This document shows positions 50,701-61,780 of a DNA stretch of 64,000 nt, one piece after another; positions within the stretch are counted from its first letter, which is position 1; the number at the start of each line of letters is the position of its first letter. The translations under genes and the position numbers were made by a program. The DNA comes from Zygnema cylindricum. Taxonomy: Eukaryota; Streptophyta; Zygnematophyceae; Zygnematales; Zygnemataceae. A model generated the notes under the pieces. That model was given only the letters and a program-made list of their open reading frames with translations, did not search any database and was not told the origin of the DNA. The stretch is taken from contig JBBHKE010000953.1 in assembly GCA_037447655.1 (NCBI GenBank), forward strand, positions 454,782-518,781. Reading direction: 5' to 3'.

Positions 50701-51332
50701 GTGAATTTCTTGTTTTTTCCTGCTCCAAACTTTTACTCGAGTTTTTTACTGCTGCTTAATAAGTTTTGTTGTGGGAGAGTTGCGGCTTGAATTGCATGTC
50801 TTTGGTCTTTCTCGTGAATGTCGGTTAAAAGGTTTAATTTTTTGTTTGTCTGTTTCTATGTTAGTTCACAAGTTGACTCAAAGAACCAACTGTTGGCCGG
50901 ATTAGTTCTGAGTTCCTGTCCTTCGAAGTTGTTTTGTTGATGTGGCATGCAACTATAAAAGTATCGATTTCAGCCTTGACCAATAGTAGGTTGCTTTTAT
51001 AATTTTCACCATATCGCAGTAGCTTGAATTTGAAGATGTGACATTATCTCGACTGAGTGTTGTTTTGTATGTCGTTTGAGGAAATGGAAAGTCTTTAGAA
51101 GTGTGTTGTTAACAAAAAGTGTGGGCTGTATGTTACAGCCTTCGAACGTGTGTCGAAGTTGGAGGGAATTATTCCCGCCCTGGAGACGTCACATGCGTTT
51201 GCATATTTAGAGAAGCTCTGTCCCGAGTTGGCGGACGGCACGACAGTGGTGGTGAACAGCAGTGGGCGCGGCGACAAAGATGTAAACACGGCGATCAAGT
51301 ATTTCGCTGACAAACTGAACAAGTCGGCTTAG
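47757..51332 (+). CDS. TSB: Tryptophan synthase beta chain, plastid-targeted, 6 exons
   Basis: Exons 47757-47972, 48505-48642, 48882-49238, 49835-50277, 50423-50517 and 51139-51332 join in frame to 480 aa, close to plant TSB proteins (about 470). Exon 1 (72 aa; Ser/Ala/Lys-rich, few acidic residues) is a chloroplast transit peptide. The mature part starts at about [20 protein letters not shown]. Catalytic features: PLP lysine in HTGAHKINN (K169), the glutamate of ETGAGQHG (E191), the phosphate-binding GGGSNAMG (314-321) and the C-terminal NSSGRGDKD loop that contacts the pyridine nitrogen. It catalyses indole plus L-serine to L-tryptophan with PLP, normally as an alpha2-beta2 complex in the stroma. 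All key residues are intact. The last exon runs to the TAG at 51330. Confidence 0.97.
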
Positions 51333-54300
51333 CCTTCTTAGTCTCCAGCTAACGATGGACGGGAAGCTATATGAGGAGGAGGAGCTTTAATATTTGGGAA
51401 CTGTAGCAAAACGAATGACTACGGATTGGTACTAGTAACAACATTTGTAATATATGTGCTATTGATTAATGGATGTCTTAAATTGGGCTTAATTTCCCGT
51501 TTTTGTTTTTTTGTTTTTAGTGACTTGACTTTTTTTGCTACAAGGGTTTTTTTTTTTTTTTTTTCATCATATTACACCTTTGCTTGAGTGTCTTTAAATG
51601 TGAATTGTTGCTAGACTGAACAGCTTTAGCTGAAATCCCCAACACATGAATGCAGGAAAGGACATGAAAATAAGGGACATAAACTAATGTTGATGATTGT
51701 AGAAAGTCCAGAAGTCACCATGTAATCAAAAGTTTACAGAACACCTTAGAAAACCTCTGAGTCTGCCGAAGAGCCAGAACTGGTGGAAGAGCAAAGACCT
51801 TAACTAGCAAGATTGGCATATACAATAACCATAAAAGAAATAGCTACATTTCATGAATGATGTGAAATGGAAGACAAGGAGGGCTGAAACTTATTCTTAT
51901 TTTTGTTGAAGTAATACATTGGAAATAATGGAAGTTCCGGTAGAAAGTTTGGGCGTAGATATGTTCTTATAACCCAGTCAATTTGCAATCATCTAAGCTT
52001 TGTTAAAAGAAGGATTCGGTGGGGGAAAAACCCTGATGAGTAGATATGTAGCCCTGCTCTAAAGAATGCATCAGTCCTTGCGTTTAACTTCCTCCAAGGA
52101 AATGTAGAATATGAACACAGCTGACTAAAAAAATAAATGTATAAAAATGCCGGAAAAGCAGAGCTTCTAAGTATTAGGTGCTAAGGGTCTGGGTATTGCA
52201 ACGGATAATAAAATATTCTGAAATGTAATGATGACAGGTGTAATGGCTGCATTGAATTAGTACAGCACTTTTAACGACAAAACACAAATACTTTACTTCG
52301 TTAGAGCACAAGTAAAGACAGTCGTGTTAATAATTAGACTTACATAGGAAAGCACGATGGTAAACCATCTGAATACATGGGAACAAGCAAAGACCTAACT
52401 TAAAAACCAAAAAGGCCAAGACAAGACTTAAAACCGGAAAGAGGCAAGAAAAAGGGAAAACAAGGCAAAGAAATTAATAGCAAAATACATCAAAAGGAAC
52501 AACAAGCACAAAAGCAACAACAAGAATCGTACTCAAAAAAATCCTACCAACCAAAACCTCACCTTAGCTTGGGAACCACAGCAAGCAATCCCTTAACTTC
52601 CCCATATTTGGAAGAGTGCGCTAAGTTTGTTCCGGGACACATCGGCAATCCATAATGGCGATATCAAATCAAATAAGGATAGAAGCTTGCACTCGCTGTA
52701 AAGCCACACGTACACACCAGCACATTAACACATTAAACATTATGTTCAATTAACTAATTTATACATATTACTTTGATTACAGGAAACAATATTTATTACA
52801 TCAAGAAGTCTATACTTTCATGATCGCAAGTGTAAACTGGACAACATGTATTTTGCTTTTCTTAGTTTCTCTGTGTGTATCCTATCCTGCCCGTTTTTAT
52901 CTTAAACATCATTTCCTCCCTTTGACTTACGTGCAGCCTTTTCCATTGATATCTTGACAATCCACACGCTGTAAATCAACATCCTCTTCTTCATTGTTTT
53001 TCAAACAGCATCGTCATCGTTCCATACTCTTAAGCATCACAACCCCGTCCCAGGATCAATATCATATTAACTATTATCAGATGGCTGTAATAAGCTACTG
53101 CACTACATCGAGATTATATCAAGCAACATGTTAGATATGATAATATCAAACATCAGAGGCCTTTACCCCCAACTGGTCTGGTCTGGTCTGATACTGCGCA
53201 GGGATGCGTGGTACTTATCCCTACCTGTGTTTTCACCCCATGCAGAGAAAATATGGGAGAGAACACTTTCACACAGAGGGGGTAGGTTTATTCAAGCCAA
53301 TAATAGCTGTTTTGGCTGCCATTAGCTGAATGTGAGCACATATTGTTTCAGTTGGTTCACTTCATTATAATTTCCTTGTGCAATTTCCGAGCATAACAAT
53401 AGGACTGCCATGCTGATTTCTTTAAACCTTAAGTATTTTTGCTTTAGCATAGTTTTCTTTTGATACGTCTCTTTCACAAACAGAAATGCTTTTATCTGAG
53501 TCTTTCTGCTTTCAGCATATGGATTTTTTCGTACATTCGTGCACATCCCAAAACTCTTATTTTGAATATAAAAGTTCAGGGCGATGAAGTTCTTATTCCC
53601 TGATTTCATATACAACACCATCGTTTCACGATACCAAGCCAACCAAAAGAACCATGCAAAATAGACCAAAGATATTCTGCCCCCCAAAAGCCTTAGAGTC
53701 ATCAGCCAATGAAATGCTGTCGTGACAGACAAGTCCAACTTTCTGCTCACCAGACGAATGAAATCGTGCCATGACAACTAAGACTAAGTCCAACTTGCCG
53801 CGTCATTCCCTTAGGAACTTGTCTATGAAGGTCGCAAAAAGTTAACTGATCCCACCCTATCATTTGGTACAGCCCGTCTCCATCTTCATAGCAACTGTGC
53901 AAGAGGCAAACAAAAAAGTTTAACAAAACCAAAATAGGTCAGTTCGGGCTCGAATTCGAACAACGACAAGGTTTGATGCTTATAAATGAGCACCACGACA
54001 GCTAAGGAAAATTCCGGTTAAGTGTGGAACTTAACAGTTCAGATATCGAAAAACATAAACACAGACAGGTCAGTTATTTCTTAACACTACAGACAACCAA
54101 GCAGCGGTCCTATAATCCTTCCACACAGATTTCAAGCATTTATAAGGTATGTCAAATCTTCCATGTCTATTTTTGTCATGCTGTACAACCAGGCTTGCAT
54201 AATACCAATCCACAACAAATACTTGTGAAACTGGAAAAAGCAAACCTTTGCTAAAAGTTAAATTTGCAAATCTGGTGTACAAAAAAATATCGACTCTGAT

Positions 54301-54653
54301 GTAAGCTTCACTGAAATGAAGATCAGAAGGAATAGATGGCAAACCTGACATTAGAAATAAAATTGGATGGAGTCAGGAAGGACGGCGCAGGAAAGAGCTA
54401 CAGGTTCCGTCTTTTTTTTTTGTTCTTTTTTTAATCGTTGGTAAGCAAGATCAGCTCCTTCGCAAATGTTCAACATCGGCGTAAGTTGATAGATGAGACA
54501 CATATGTGATAGTGGACACTGTAGCCGATGGAAAAGTTAATAACGCGGAGGAGGTGGCAACTGCTGCAGAGCCCGGGCCAACGGAAAAGATGCATCGGCT
54601 CCAGGTGCATGGAAACCGGTACCTCGGCTCACCTGCACTTAAGGGACCACCAT
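51333..54653. other. Convergent intergenic stretch without recognisable genes
   Basis: Includes the 3' side of the tryptophan synthase gene, an 18-base T run (51547-51564) and a T-rich stretch near 54409-54433. The longest open frame, 53322-53777 minus, has no recognisable domain and no matched splice partners, so I did not call it. Confidence 0.5.
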
Positions 54654-57600
54654 TCAGCAGAAACTTTGGAAGCCCTCTACCTGACAATATCTACCAGAAA
54701 ATATCTATCTACCAGGCAATAACTACCTGACAATATCTACATGACAATATCTACCAGACAATATTTACCTACGCAATAACTACCTGACAATATCTACTAG
54801 ACAAAATCTACCTGACAATATCTACCTGACACGAACTTGCCAAGATTGTAGTTAAAGTTACAAAACAATTAGGCACAAAAAGCATAGCAGCAGGACAGGC
54901 AGAGGCCAAAAAGAAGAGACACCCAACAGAACCACCGAAAAGTAACAGATGCTAACGTCTACTTGAAAACAATGCTCACCGCCTTCCAGCTCTGCTTTGG
55001 TGGCAGTAGTCCGACTATTAGCTGTGACTCTCCTGCTGATCGCCTCCCAGCTACTACCTGTACCGCGGCTTCCAGCGGACGCCTCAGGCTCAACTCCTCC
55101 TCCTCATTTTTTGCAGCCAATCGGACAGCTCCACCTGGAACATAGGCTTTGTCATGCAAACATCAGACAAACACAATGGATTCTAGCAAAACTACTTTCC
55201 TTCCATTAAAACCTTGGACACTTCCAAAGACAACGTGATGGATGAATTTGAAATCTAAAAACTTAAAATGTCAAACAAACTTGGACTGAATTCAGAAAGT
55301 TCTCCGCAGTAGGAGCCTTCAGCATTTGCCGACACTAAATGACATGCATAGCTTCTCCAATGAAACAGTACGACAAGCATAAAGAGTGGCGAGACAGCCA
55401 ATGCGCCCCCGAGAGTACAATACCAGGCAAAAGGCGAAACACGTTATCTTCACAGACCACTGCAACAAGGGGAGTCTTCTTTCCAGCTACAACCTGCAGA
55501 CAAAGTTGGCTGCCGGTCAGAAACCATAGCTGATAGACCATTGACAAGATGCCCCACCGAAGCTTCATCATTTGTGCAGTCAACGGAGTCAAGGGAGTTG
55601 AAGAAAGACAAAGAGGCAATCACTCACAGCAAGAAGTGCTCCACGTAGGGTACTCAGTCCACCACCCCGCCTTTGGACACAGACATGGACTGCCGTTAAA
55701 GCAGCTGCTTGCCGTAGCCTATCGGCTCCCTCCTCTGTTTGCCACAGACTCTCAGGCGATTGAGTCTGCCATACAACTGCACATAAACCTGTTAAATCCA
55801 GCGATAAAGCTTACTAAAGGCAAAAAAACGTTTCAACAAAAGATAGCAACAACCTGCCGAAGCATGACCTGGACATTGAAGGTACAAACGAAAAGGGAAA
55901 GATGCTAATTGCTGGGCCCTGGCTGAAGTGAGGCTGCACCTGTTACCCTGTCTTCCATTACTTAGAAAACTCTGACTTTCCACATGTCTCAAAATTGCGA
56001 GATATGACAAATCAAGATATGTAGAGGCTACCACCACTACCTAACCTTGGGATGATGATCCAAATCCACTCAACCAGAATGAAGGTTTCCTTGTGCAAAA
56101 ATGCCAAAGTTCCCTTACATTTTGCGCACAAAAAGCGACTCCGTGCATTTGAAACACAAAATAAGTGCAAAAAAATGATCAAACAATGTACACCGGCTTG
56201 ACAAAGGCCTTTGAATGTGAATGGCCATGAATGTGAGATGATAAGTGTTTAAGACATTCATGTCATGAGTCATCCTTTGTAAAATTGGGTTGGGCCGCCC
56301 TTATTGGTCTGACTATAGTCAAACATACCTGCAAAAGCGATGCAGCACCATCACCTTTGGCCATTTGTTCTGTATCTCCTTTCATTCCTTCGCCCTGTGA
56401 AATGTTATGACCGGATTCTTTCAGACCCCAACGGTTGCGATTTTCTTCTCCAACATCCATGATTTCTCCATTGAAGTCTGCAATCGGTGGTGGTGACTGT
56501 AGAGGAGATCGGGCTAATTCTGGGGCAAGGAAGTGCGCAAAGCGTGATATACTGCTGCTTCCAGGAACATCTGCCTCCCCAAGGCTCCTGGAATCATCGT
56601 CAGACCATTTGGAGGCCGCCTGTGTGCCCAACACCGGGTAGAACACGGGATTGCTTGGAAGAAGAAGTAAACTACTGTGCATGGCCCAAGAATTGGGCGG
56701 TAAAGTCCTTGACTTGGGGACAAGAACGTTTTTAGGACGCAGTCGGAGAAGTCTTTCCATGAGATCTGCCTGAGCCTTCATACCGGCGTTTGTGGCCGCC
56801 TCGAGCACCAGTACTTTGCTGTCGTAGCCAGTTTCAGCAGCTCCTTCCTTTGGCTCTGCTGGTCTCCTTCTAATAGGAGCTTCTTTTGTTTTTATGGGCT
56901 CAACTATGTCTTCCTCCTCGACTGTCGTGTCAACTGCAGCCTCTGTCGATTTTGCAGCCTTTACGCTAAGGGGTGTGAGCGGTTGAATAAGGCGTTGCAC
57001 CTGAGGATTGTCCAAGCCAAAAAACTGAAAAGCGTTGCTCCGAGAATACTTTTGCGACATGCCTCCAGCAGTTCCTGCTGCCTCCCATGCCTCTTCAGGA
57101 GTCCGCCCTTGAAATGTTCCCGCATTACATATAACCTGCAAAATAAGAAAGGTTAGCCTGTGCAGCCATTTAGGGCCCAGCAGTCAGCAAGAGCGGGAAG
57201 ACCATTTTTCTCGCAGCTCACCTGAAACAGTGGTCCATCCTCGCCCTCCACAATGGTTTGTTCATATAGTGCGCCTTTGAAGCGCTTCACAGCTCGATAC
57301 CCCACCGGATAAGGACAGTGCTGTGCCTCACCATTATTGGAGTCTCTGCTCAAACAAGGAATAGAAACGAGTCAGTACTTGACCAATCATTTCATAATTC
57401 TGCAATGGGGTGAATTATAAGGAAGAGAACAACCTAGGGCGAAAATAGAGGTCTGGCTGTGGCCCATTGTAAGGACGTCCCACGCTCTCTAAAGTCACGA
57501 ATAGGGGCAGCTTTAGAGGTAGTGAAGCCTCAGCCTCATTTCCGTCAGCAGAGAGAGAGCAGCGAATAAAAACAGAATGCAGCTGAAATTGGTTACGAAT

Positions 57601-57672
57601 CTGAGCCGGAGCTGCTTTGGAAGGACGTGGCATAAAGGGGGCTGTCGGAGGGCAAATTGAGGAGGCAGCCAT
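54654..57672 (-). CDS. FYRN/FYRC-domain protein, about 7 exons
   Basis: Exons (minus): 57434-57672, 57222-57345, 56329-57135, 55628-55765, 55424-55493, 54980-55134, 54654-54680; 519 aa. The first three are firm, the fourth to sixth are in phase with good borders, and the last (eight codons, ending FQSFC) is tentative. The FYRN core is HCPYPVGYRAVKRF (89-102) with EDGPLFQ. The FYRC part starts at FQGRTPEEAW (129-138) and includes AFQFFGLDNPQVQRLI. FYR pairs occur in chromatin proteins (trithorax/ATX, JMJ14-type demethylases) and in TBRG1. No SET, JmjC or PHD is present, so this is a stand-alone FYR protein, best compared with TBRG1; chromatin association is inferred. A Lys/Glu/Ser-rich disordered region follows the FYRC. 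The first donor (GTTGTT) is weak. A MITE begins 39 bp upstream of the ATG. Confidence 0.75.
54676..54836. repeat. Degenerate minisatellite, about 18-bp unit
   Basis: About eight repeats of CTACCTGACAATATCTAC and its variants (TACCAGACAATAT, CAATAACTACCTGACA). On the minus strand each unit contains a TATTGTCAG that can act as a 3' splice acceptor. The array ends at the proposed last exon of the FYR gene. Confidence 0.85.
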
Positions 57673-57711
57673 GGATGGATTAGGCCGGAAGCCAATTTTG
57701 AATTTTCAGTA

Positions 57712-58562
57712 CACTGTCTATCGTTATTAGAGTTAATAAAACTAATTCGGTCGCCACTTGGGCCGAAAATAATAAAATAGTGTCGATAACACTCTTTAAG
57801 AGAGTGGACTACAGTACAATATAACAAGTCTCGACGCACTGAGTTAGGGTATGGTTACATCAGACGAAAAGTGAGGTTTAATACAGAATTTTGTACTTTC
57901 TCGTACCATGCCGTACTATATTTTCGTGAGTTTCTTGAAAACAACATTACAGAAAAAAGGATAACGATTCTCCAAGTATCCGGGAGAAGACGTCGACCGT
58001 CCGATTACATTTTGGTCTTCATCTGCGAAGCAATTGCTCCATGCGCCTCTGTATTGGTGAACCCACCTCGCGGAGGTGGGTTCACCAATACAGAACCAGT
58101 CAATTCGTTACACTTGGACGATAGACACGTGCGTCGATGAAAAATGAAAATTTTCACACGCCCCCAAAGTCACGTGCCTTCGGACAAGGTGACCGTAAAA
58201 TCTTTGCCGAAAAGAAATACGGTTTTTTCCTGAAAGTCAGCAGAGTGAAGGAGATCTCTGAGGTACATTGACGCGGTACACTTGCGAAGTACACGTGTGA
58301 AGTACGCAAGTACGGATTTGCATACGAAAATGGTTGGTTTTCAAATCTTTGCGATTTTAGAGATTTGATCGTCGACTTACGTGGAACCATTCAAAAAATA
58401 ACACGTATGTAAAAACCTATTTACAGACGATACGCGATGTAACCGAGGCCTCTGTAATACATAAATTTTGATGTCCGTACTATTACAGAGACCTCCTGAT
58501 GTAACCATGCCCTTAGTGTTAGATATTCTAATTTCACATCAACACTAATAAATCCTTACCGC
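57712..58562. mobile_element. CACCG-family MITE with a nested Harbinger MITE
   Basis: The left end is TA-CACTGTCTATCGTTATTAG at 57712 and a decayed right end lies at AACACTAATAAATCCTTACCG near 58562 (one base over when joined, so split: AACACTAATAAATCC, then TTACCG). Without the nested element (57847-58512) it is about 185 bp. It lies 39 bp from the FYR start codon. Confidence 0.6.
57847..58512. mobile_element. Harbinger-like MITE H2 (666 bp), nested
   Basis: The ends are GGGTATGGTTACATCAG at 57847 and CTGATGTAACCATGCCC at 58512. TTA flanks both sides (57844-57846, 58513-58515). In the middle (58048-58094) is a perfect inverted repeat, 22-base arms with a three-base GCG loop. Related to the elements at 58597 and 59297. 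Confidence 0.88.
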
Positions 58563-58596
58563 TACACCTACAATCGCTATTAGAGTAAAGGAATAA

Positions 58597-59245
58597 GGGT
58601 CAAGTTCCATCAGTCGAAAAGTGGGGTATTTTACAGAAATCCGCGACATTTCGTACCAAACCGTACCGCTTATTTTGTTTTTATAAGCGAAACAACATTA
58701 CAGAGAATCTTGCAAATACTCTCCAAAGGTCTTGGAGGTATTACTGACCGTCAGATGTTCATCTGCGAGGAGTTCGCTTTCATTTTCGCTGTAGCTGCCA
58801 ACGTACCTGTAGGAGGTGGGTTGGCAGATACAGAAAATTATTTATAGTGACACGCTGGACGAATAAGCTACGTGTCACGATATAGAACCAGTGAAAATTG
58901 ACGAAATTTGCACATGGTATGTACTTTTCAAAATGTAACTGAAAACGGTCCTTCGTCGCGCAATTTCTTTCGTCACACTATTTCCGGCAAAGGATGTTCG
59001 TCATGTACGAAACAATAACTTTAAAAAATGAGCTGGCGTAAAAGACAGGCGTTTGCAGAAAGTACAAAAAAATTGTCGTATTATGATTTGGTACGCAAGT
59101 ACATAGTACGAAAGTGAAGATTTGAAGTGAAATTTATCGGTGTGAAGATATTTAAAAGATTTTAAACATCCGGTCAAAACCCACGTGGTGCCACTAAATG
59201 TATAACACGTGGATTACAAACTCTACGTGATGGAACATCGACTCA
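58597..59245. mobile_element. Harbinger-like MITE related to H2
   Basis: The left end is TAA-GGGTCAAGTTCCATCAG at 58597. The interior parallels H2 (CGTACCAAACCGTACCG, AACAACATTACAGA, and an imperfect central hairpin near 58793-58835). The proposed right end, GATGGAACATCGACTCAGGG near 59245, is degraded. It is inserted in or beside another decayed CACCG-type left terminus (58565-58590). Confidence 0.5.
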
Positions 59246-59296
59246 GGGTGGACTTCCATTAGACGTCGCAGTAATTGTACGGAAAATTTTACTGAA

Positions 59297-59901
59297 GGGC
59301 GTGCCTTCCATTAGGTCGCGTCTGTAAACCTGCGTGGCTCATTCTGGTTGGTAACACGTAGGTTAATATTCGATGCTTAAAATCTAGAAAGAATCTTCGA
59401 ATGCAATGTCAGAACGCAATATCTGTACGAGTGGAAGTAATATGTGTACCAGCAAAGATAATATCTGTACCAGCGGAGGTAATTAATGACTCGTACAGAG
59501 GGCATTAAATGTACTACCCAAAATTTCAAAACGCAACGACAAAAAGGCGGCGGCAAACTTTGATGGTGGGGAGCGTGACGGAATAATTTCGGCGGATTCG
59601 CAGCCACCCTGGCGGAAGGCACATGGCCCTTGCGACGTGTACGCACATACGCGCGCGCTCATCGTGGATTCTATATACCTTTTCCACGCGGCCTATTTTT
59701 ACACGTTCTGTATTCGAGAATTGTCCTCACTGTGCACGGTCTTAGAAAACTGTAGGTTGATGACGTGGCGTCACGGATAAAAAGTGTAATAAAAATCGGA
59801 CGGTCCTAATTTACGCCTACAACCTTGGACAATTTTCTGTAATGTTGTTTTCGTTGAAAAAAATAAGATTCTGTACGAACCTGTACGAAACGGTACGGCC
59901 C
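59297..59901. mobile_element. Harbinger-like MITE, empty-site paralogue of 18473-20418
   Basis: The ends are GGGCGTGCCTTCCATTAGG at 59297 and CGGTACGGCCC-TTA at 59901. The reverse complement aligns with the host element at 18473-20418 along its whole length but lacks both elements nested there. At the hAT site it has a single GACAAAAA (59538-59545), the counterpart of the duplicated CTTTTGTC. Confidence 0.75.
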
Positions 59902-60509
59902 TTAGTAAAAAAGCTATTCTATGATATAGAATCTATATGTGTGTGAAGTTTCATTTTATTCTGTTATCTCTGTGAGATTCTGTGAGAAGTCAAAGTGGTT
60001 AGTTTGTAAGGCTGTCAGCTGTTTTTGGGACACTCTGGAGCTTGTTTCTTCTAGATCCCTTGGTGGATTTGGTTATAACTTTGGGAGTTTAAATTTTCTA
60101 TAGTATACTGCCCATTGGTGCAGTTTAAGGTGATTTTGTTTATCGTGGAGTAATCTGTGCTGTCGCAAACACAACTGTTTGAAGGGTAGTCTGTGGTGCT
60201 TCCAAGAGTAATCCATGGCTAAAATAGGCTATGGACAACAATGTGTACTCGTACAAAATCTGACAATTCTTACGCCGTCGCGCTGTTCACACGGTCGACG
60301 GACGAACATATGAGAACGTGATTTTTGTTGACGAGTTTGCTTCTCTTTCTTTCAGTGCACATTCACATGTGTGCGCAATAATGTTAAGTGTCTTTTTATG
60401 GCTTTGTAATTCAAAAAGTACCATTTCGTACAAAGTTACCCTGTCGGTACGCTACACTATTTCCATCGCAGTGTACTTCCATTATTAACGAAAATTAAAG
60501 AAAACCCCT
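59902..60509. other. Gene-free stretch
   Basis: No coding signal; T-rich segments and scattered CGTAC words. Possibly more decayed MITE sequence. Confidence 0.45.
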
Positions 60510-60615
60510 AATTAGAATAATGGAAAAAATAGAATTATGGATTGTATTTCATGTTTTTTTTTTTTTTAAAAGGGCACCGAATTGGCGTTATGTACTCTAC
60601 TAGCGATTGACGGTG
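60510..60615. repeat. 3' fragment of a CACCG-family MITE
   Basis: Near-identical to 38555-38655 (GAATTATGGATTGTATTTC, then a T run, then GCACCGAATTGGCGTTAT and GCGATTGACGGTG). The left half was not found, so it is a solo right end. Confidence 0.7.
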
Positions 60616-60627
60616 TACAAAACTGTA

Positions 60628-61166
60628 CAACCGCGAATCGTTATTAGTATCAAAGTTTAAATAGTGCTGAAGAAAATTTACCCTAATTGATGCTAATTAA
60701 GAATTTGATATTTTTCAAAAAAAAGTTGTATTCTAATTTCGGCGTTTATGCTAATTTGGAAACAACAAAAATGGAATATTCACCGTACGATTATATACAT
60801 TAATATATGTATTCTTACAAAATATTAGAAATCGTACGCCGTCGCGAATCTAAAATATCCGTACATGCCATACTAATTTACGTGTCAGACTAATCCCGTT
60901 TTTTTAGCGCACGTTCCCATGCGTGCGCGTCTGATTTAATTCATTTTTTGTAAAATTTCACTTGAAAAGGTACAGTTATGTATGGTTTGACATCGACCGT
61001 ACAACACACTATTTATATTTTATTGTACTTTCGGGCTTTACTTTCTTTTGTAAGGTACCCTAATTAGCATCAAGGAAAAATTAAAATCATGTATCCTATT
61101 TGAAAAAAAAATCAAAATTTTAAGAACCCAAATTAGTGACTTTGACACTAATAACGATTCGCGGTC
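60628..61166. mobile_element. CACCG-family MITE (539 bp, TA target)
   Basis: The left end is TA-CAACCGCGAATCGTTATTAG and the right end is CACTAATAACGATTCGCGG followed by TC-TA. AT-rich interior, no intact ORF. It follows the preceding fragment by twelve bases. Confidence 0.7.
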
Positions 61167-61649
61167 TATTGTATTTCTAAAGTGCGGTAAAGTTGCAGGG
61201 AACAGTTCTGTACTTCTATTCTTCGACAGCGCCACATATTACATACAATACGACTATTGCTAAAGTTAAAAGCTAAAAGTCTAGTCGTTCAAATCGCGCG
61301 ATTTTTTCATTTTTTCGAGTTTCTACGTATTGTACGTGACTTTTGAAAAAAATGCAAAAAAACGTTTACTGTAATGAAACTGTCAATTACGTAATACCTA
61401 TAGACAAATAACGGTAACTGTACGGTTTTTTACTTAAATTCTACGGAAGTCGATGAAAAGATACGATGCACGTATCGGTACTTTCTGTTCTCTAAACTGA
61501 ACAGAATGTTCACGGATATGTACGGAATTCTATCGAACATCTACGGACAATTTCAAAAAGAGGCATTGCGGCGTCACACTATTTGCGCGCTGTAAGTTCA
61601 ATATGTGTACGGACATCTTCTTCAAATTTTTGAAAAGAAGCCGCCATGA
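61167..61649. other. GTAC-rich sequence related to the second hAT family
   Basis: No coding signal. 61290-61560 shares word content with 18870-19350 (AAAGATACG, GTACTTTCTGT, ACTGAACAGAA, ATGTACGGAATTC), suggesting a truncated relative of that MITE. Termini were not found. Confidence 0.35.
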
Positions 61650-61702
61650 AAACTTCAACAGTTGAAAGCGAATCTTGAAGGAAGACGCCATTACTTACGC
61701 GG

Positions 61703-61780
61703 TTTTCAAGGGTTTTTCATGGTTTTTTAGGGTTTTTTTAGGGTTTTTTAGAGTTTTTAAGGGTTTTTAAGGGTGTTTTA
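61703..61780 (+). repeat. Telomere-like tandem array, about 10-bp unit
   Basis: Eight units of a degenerate TTTTTTAGGG: TTTTCAAGGG, TTTTTCATGG, TTTTTTAGGG, TTTTTTTAGGG, TTTTTTAGAG, TTTTTAAGGG twice and TGTTTTAGGG. The array resumes after the nested MITE as TTAGGGATTTTT. It resembles plant TTTAGGG telomere repeats with extra T; the 10-base form is known as a telomere repeat in Cestrum. Confidence 0.75.

Noticed and set aside
53322-53777. 151-residue minus-strand ORF
   Set aside because: No recognisable domain, irregular composition, and no splice partners; likely chance in an AT-rich 3' region.
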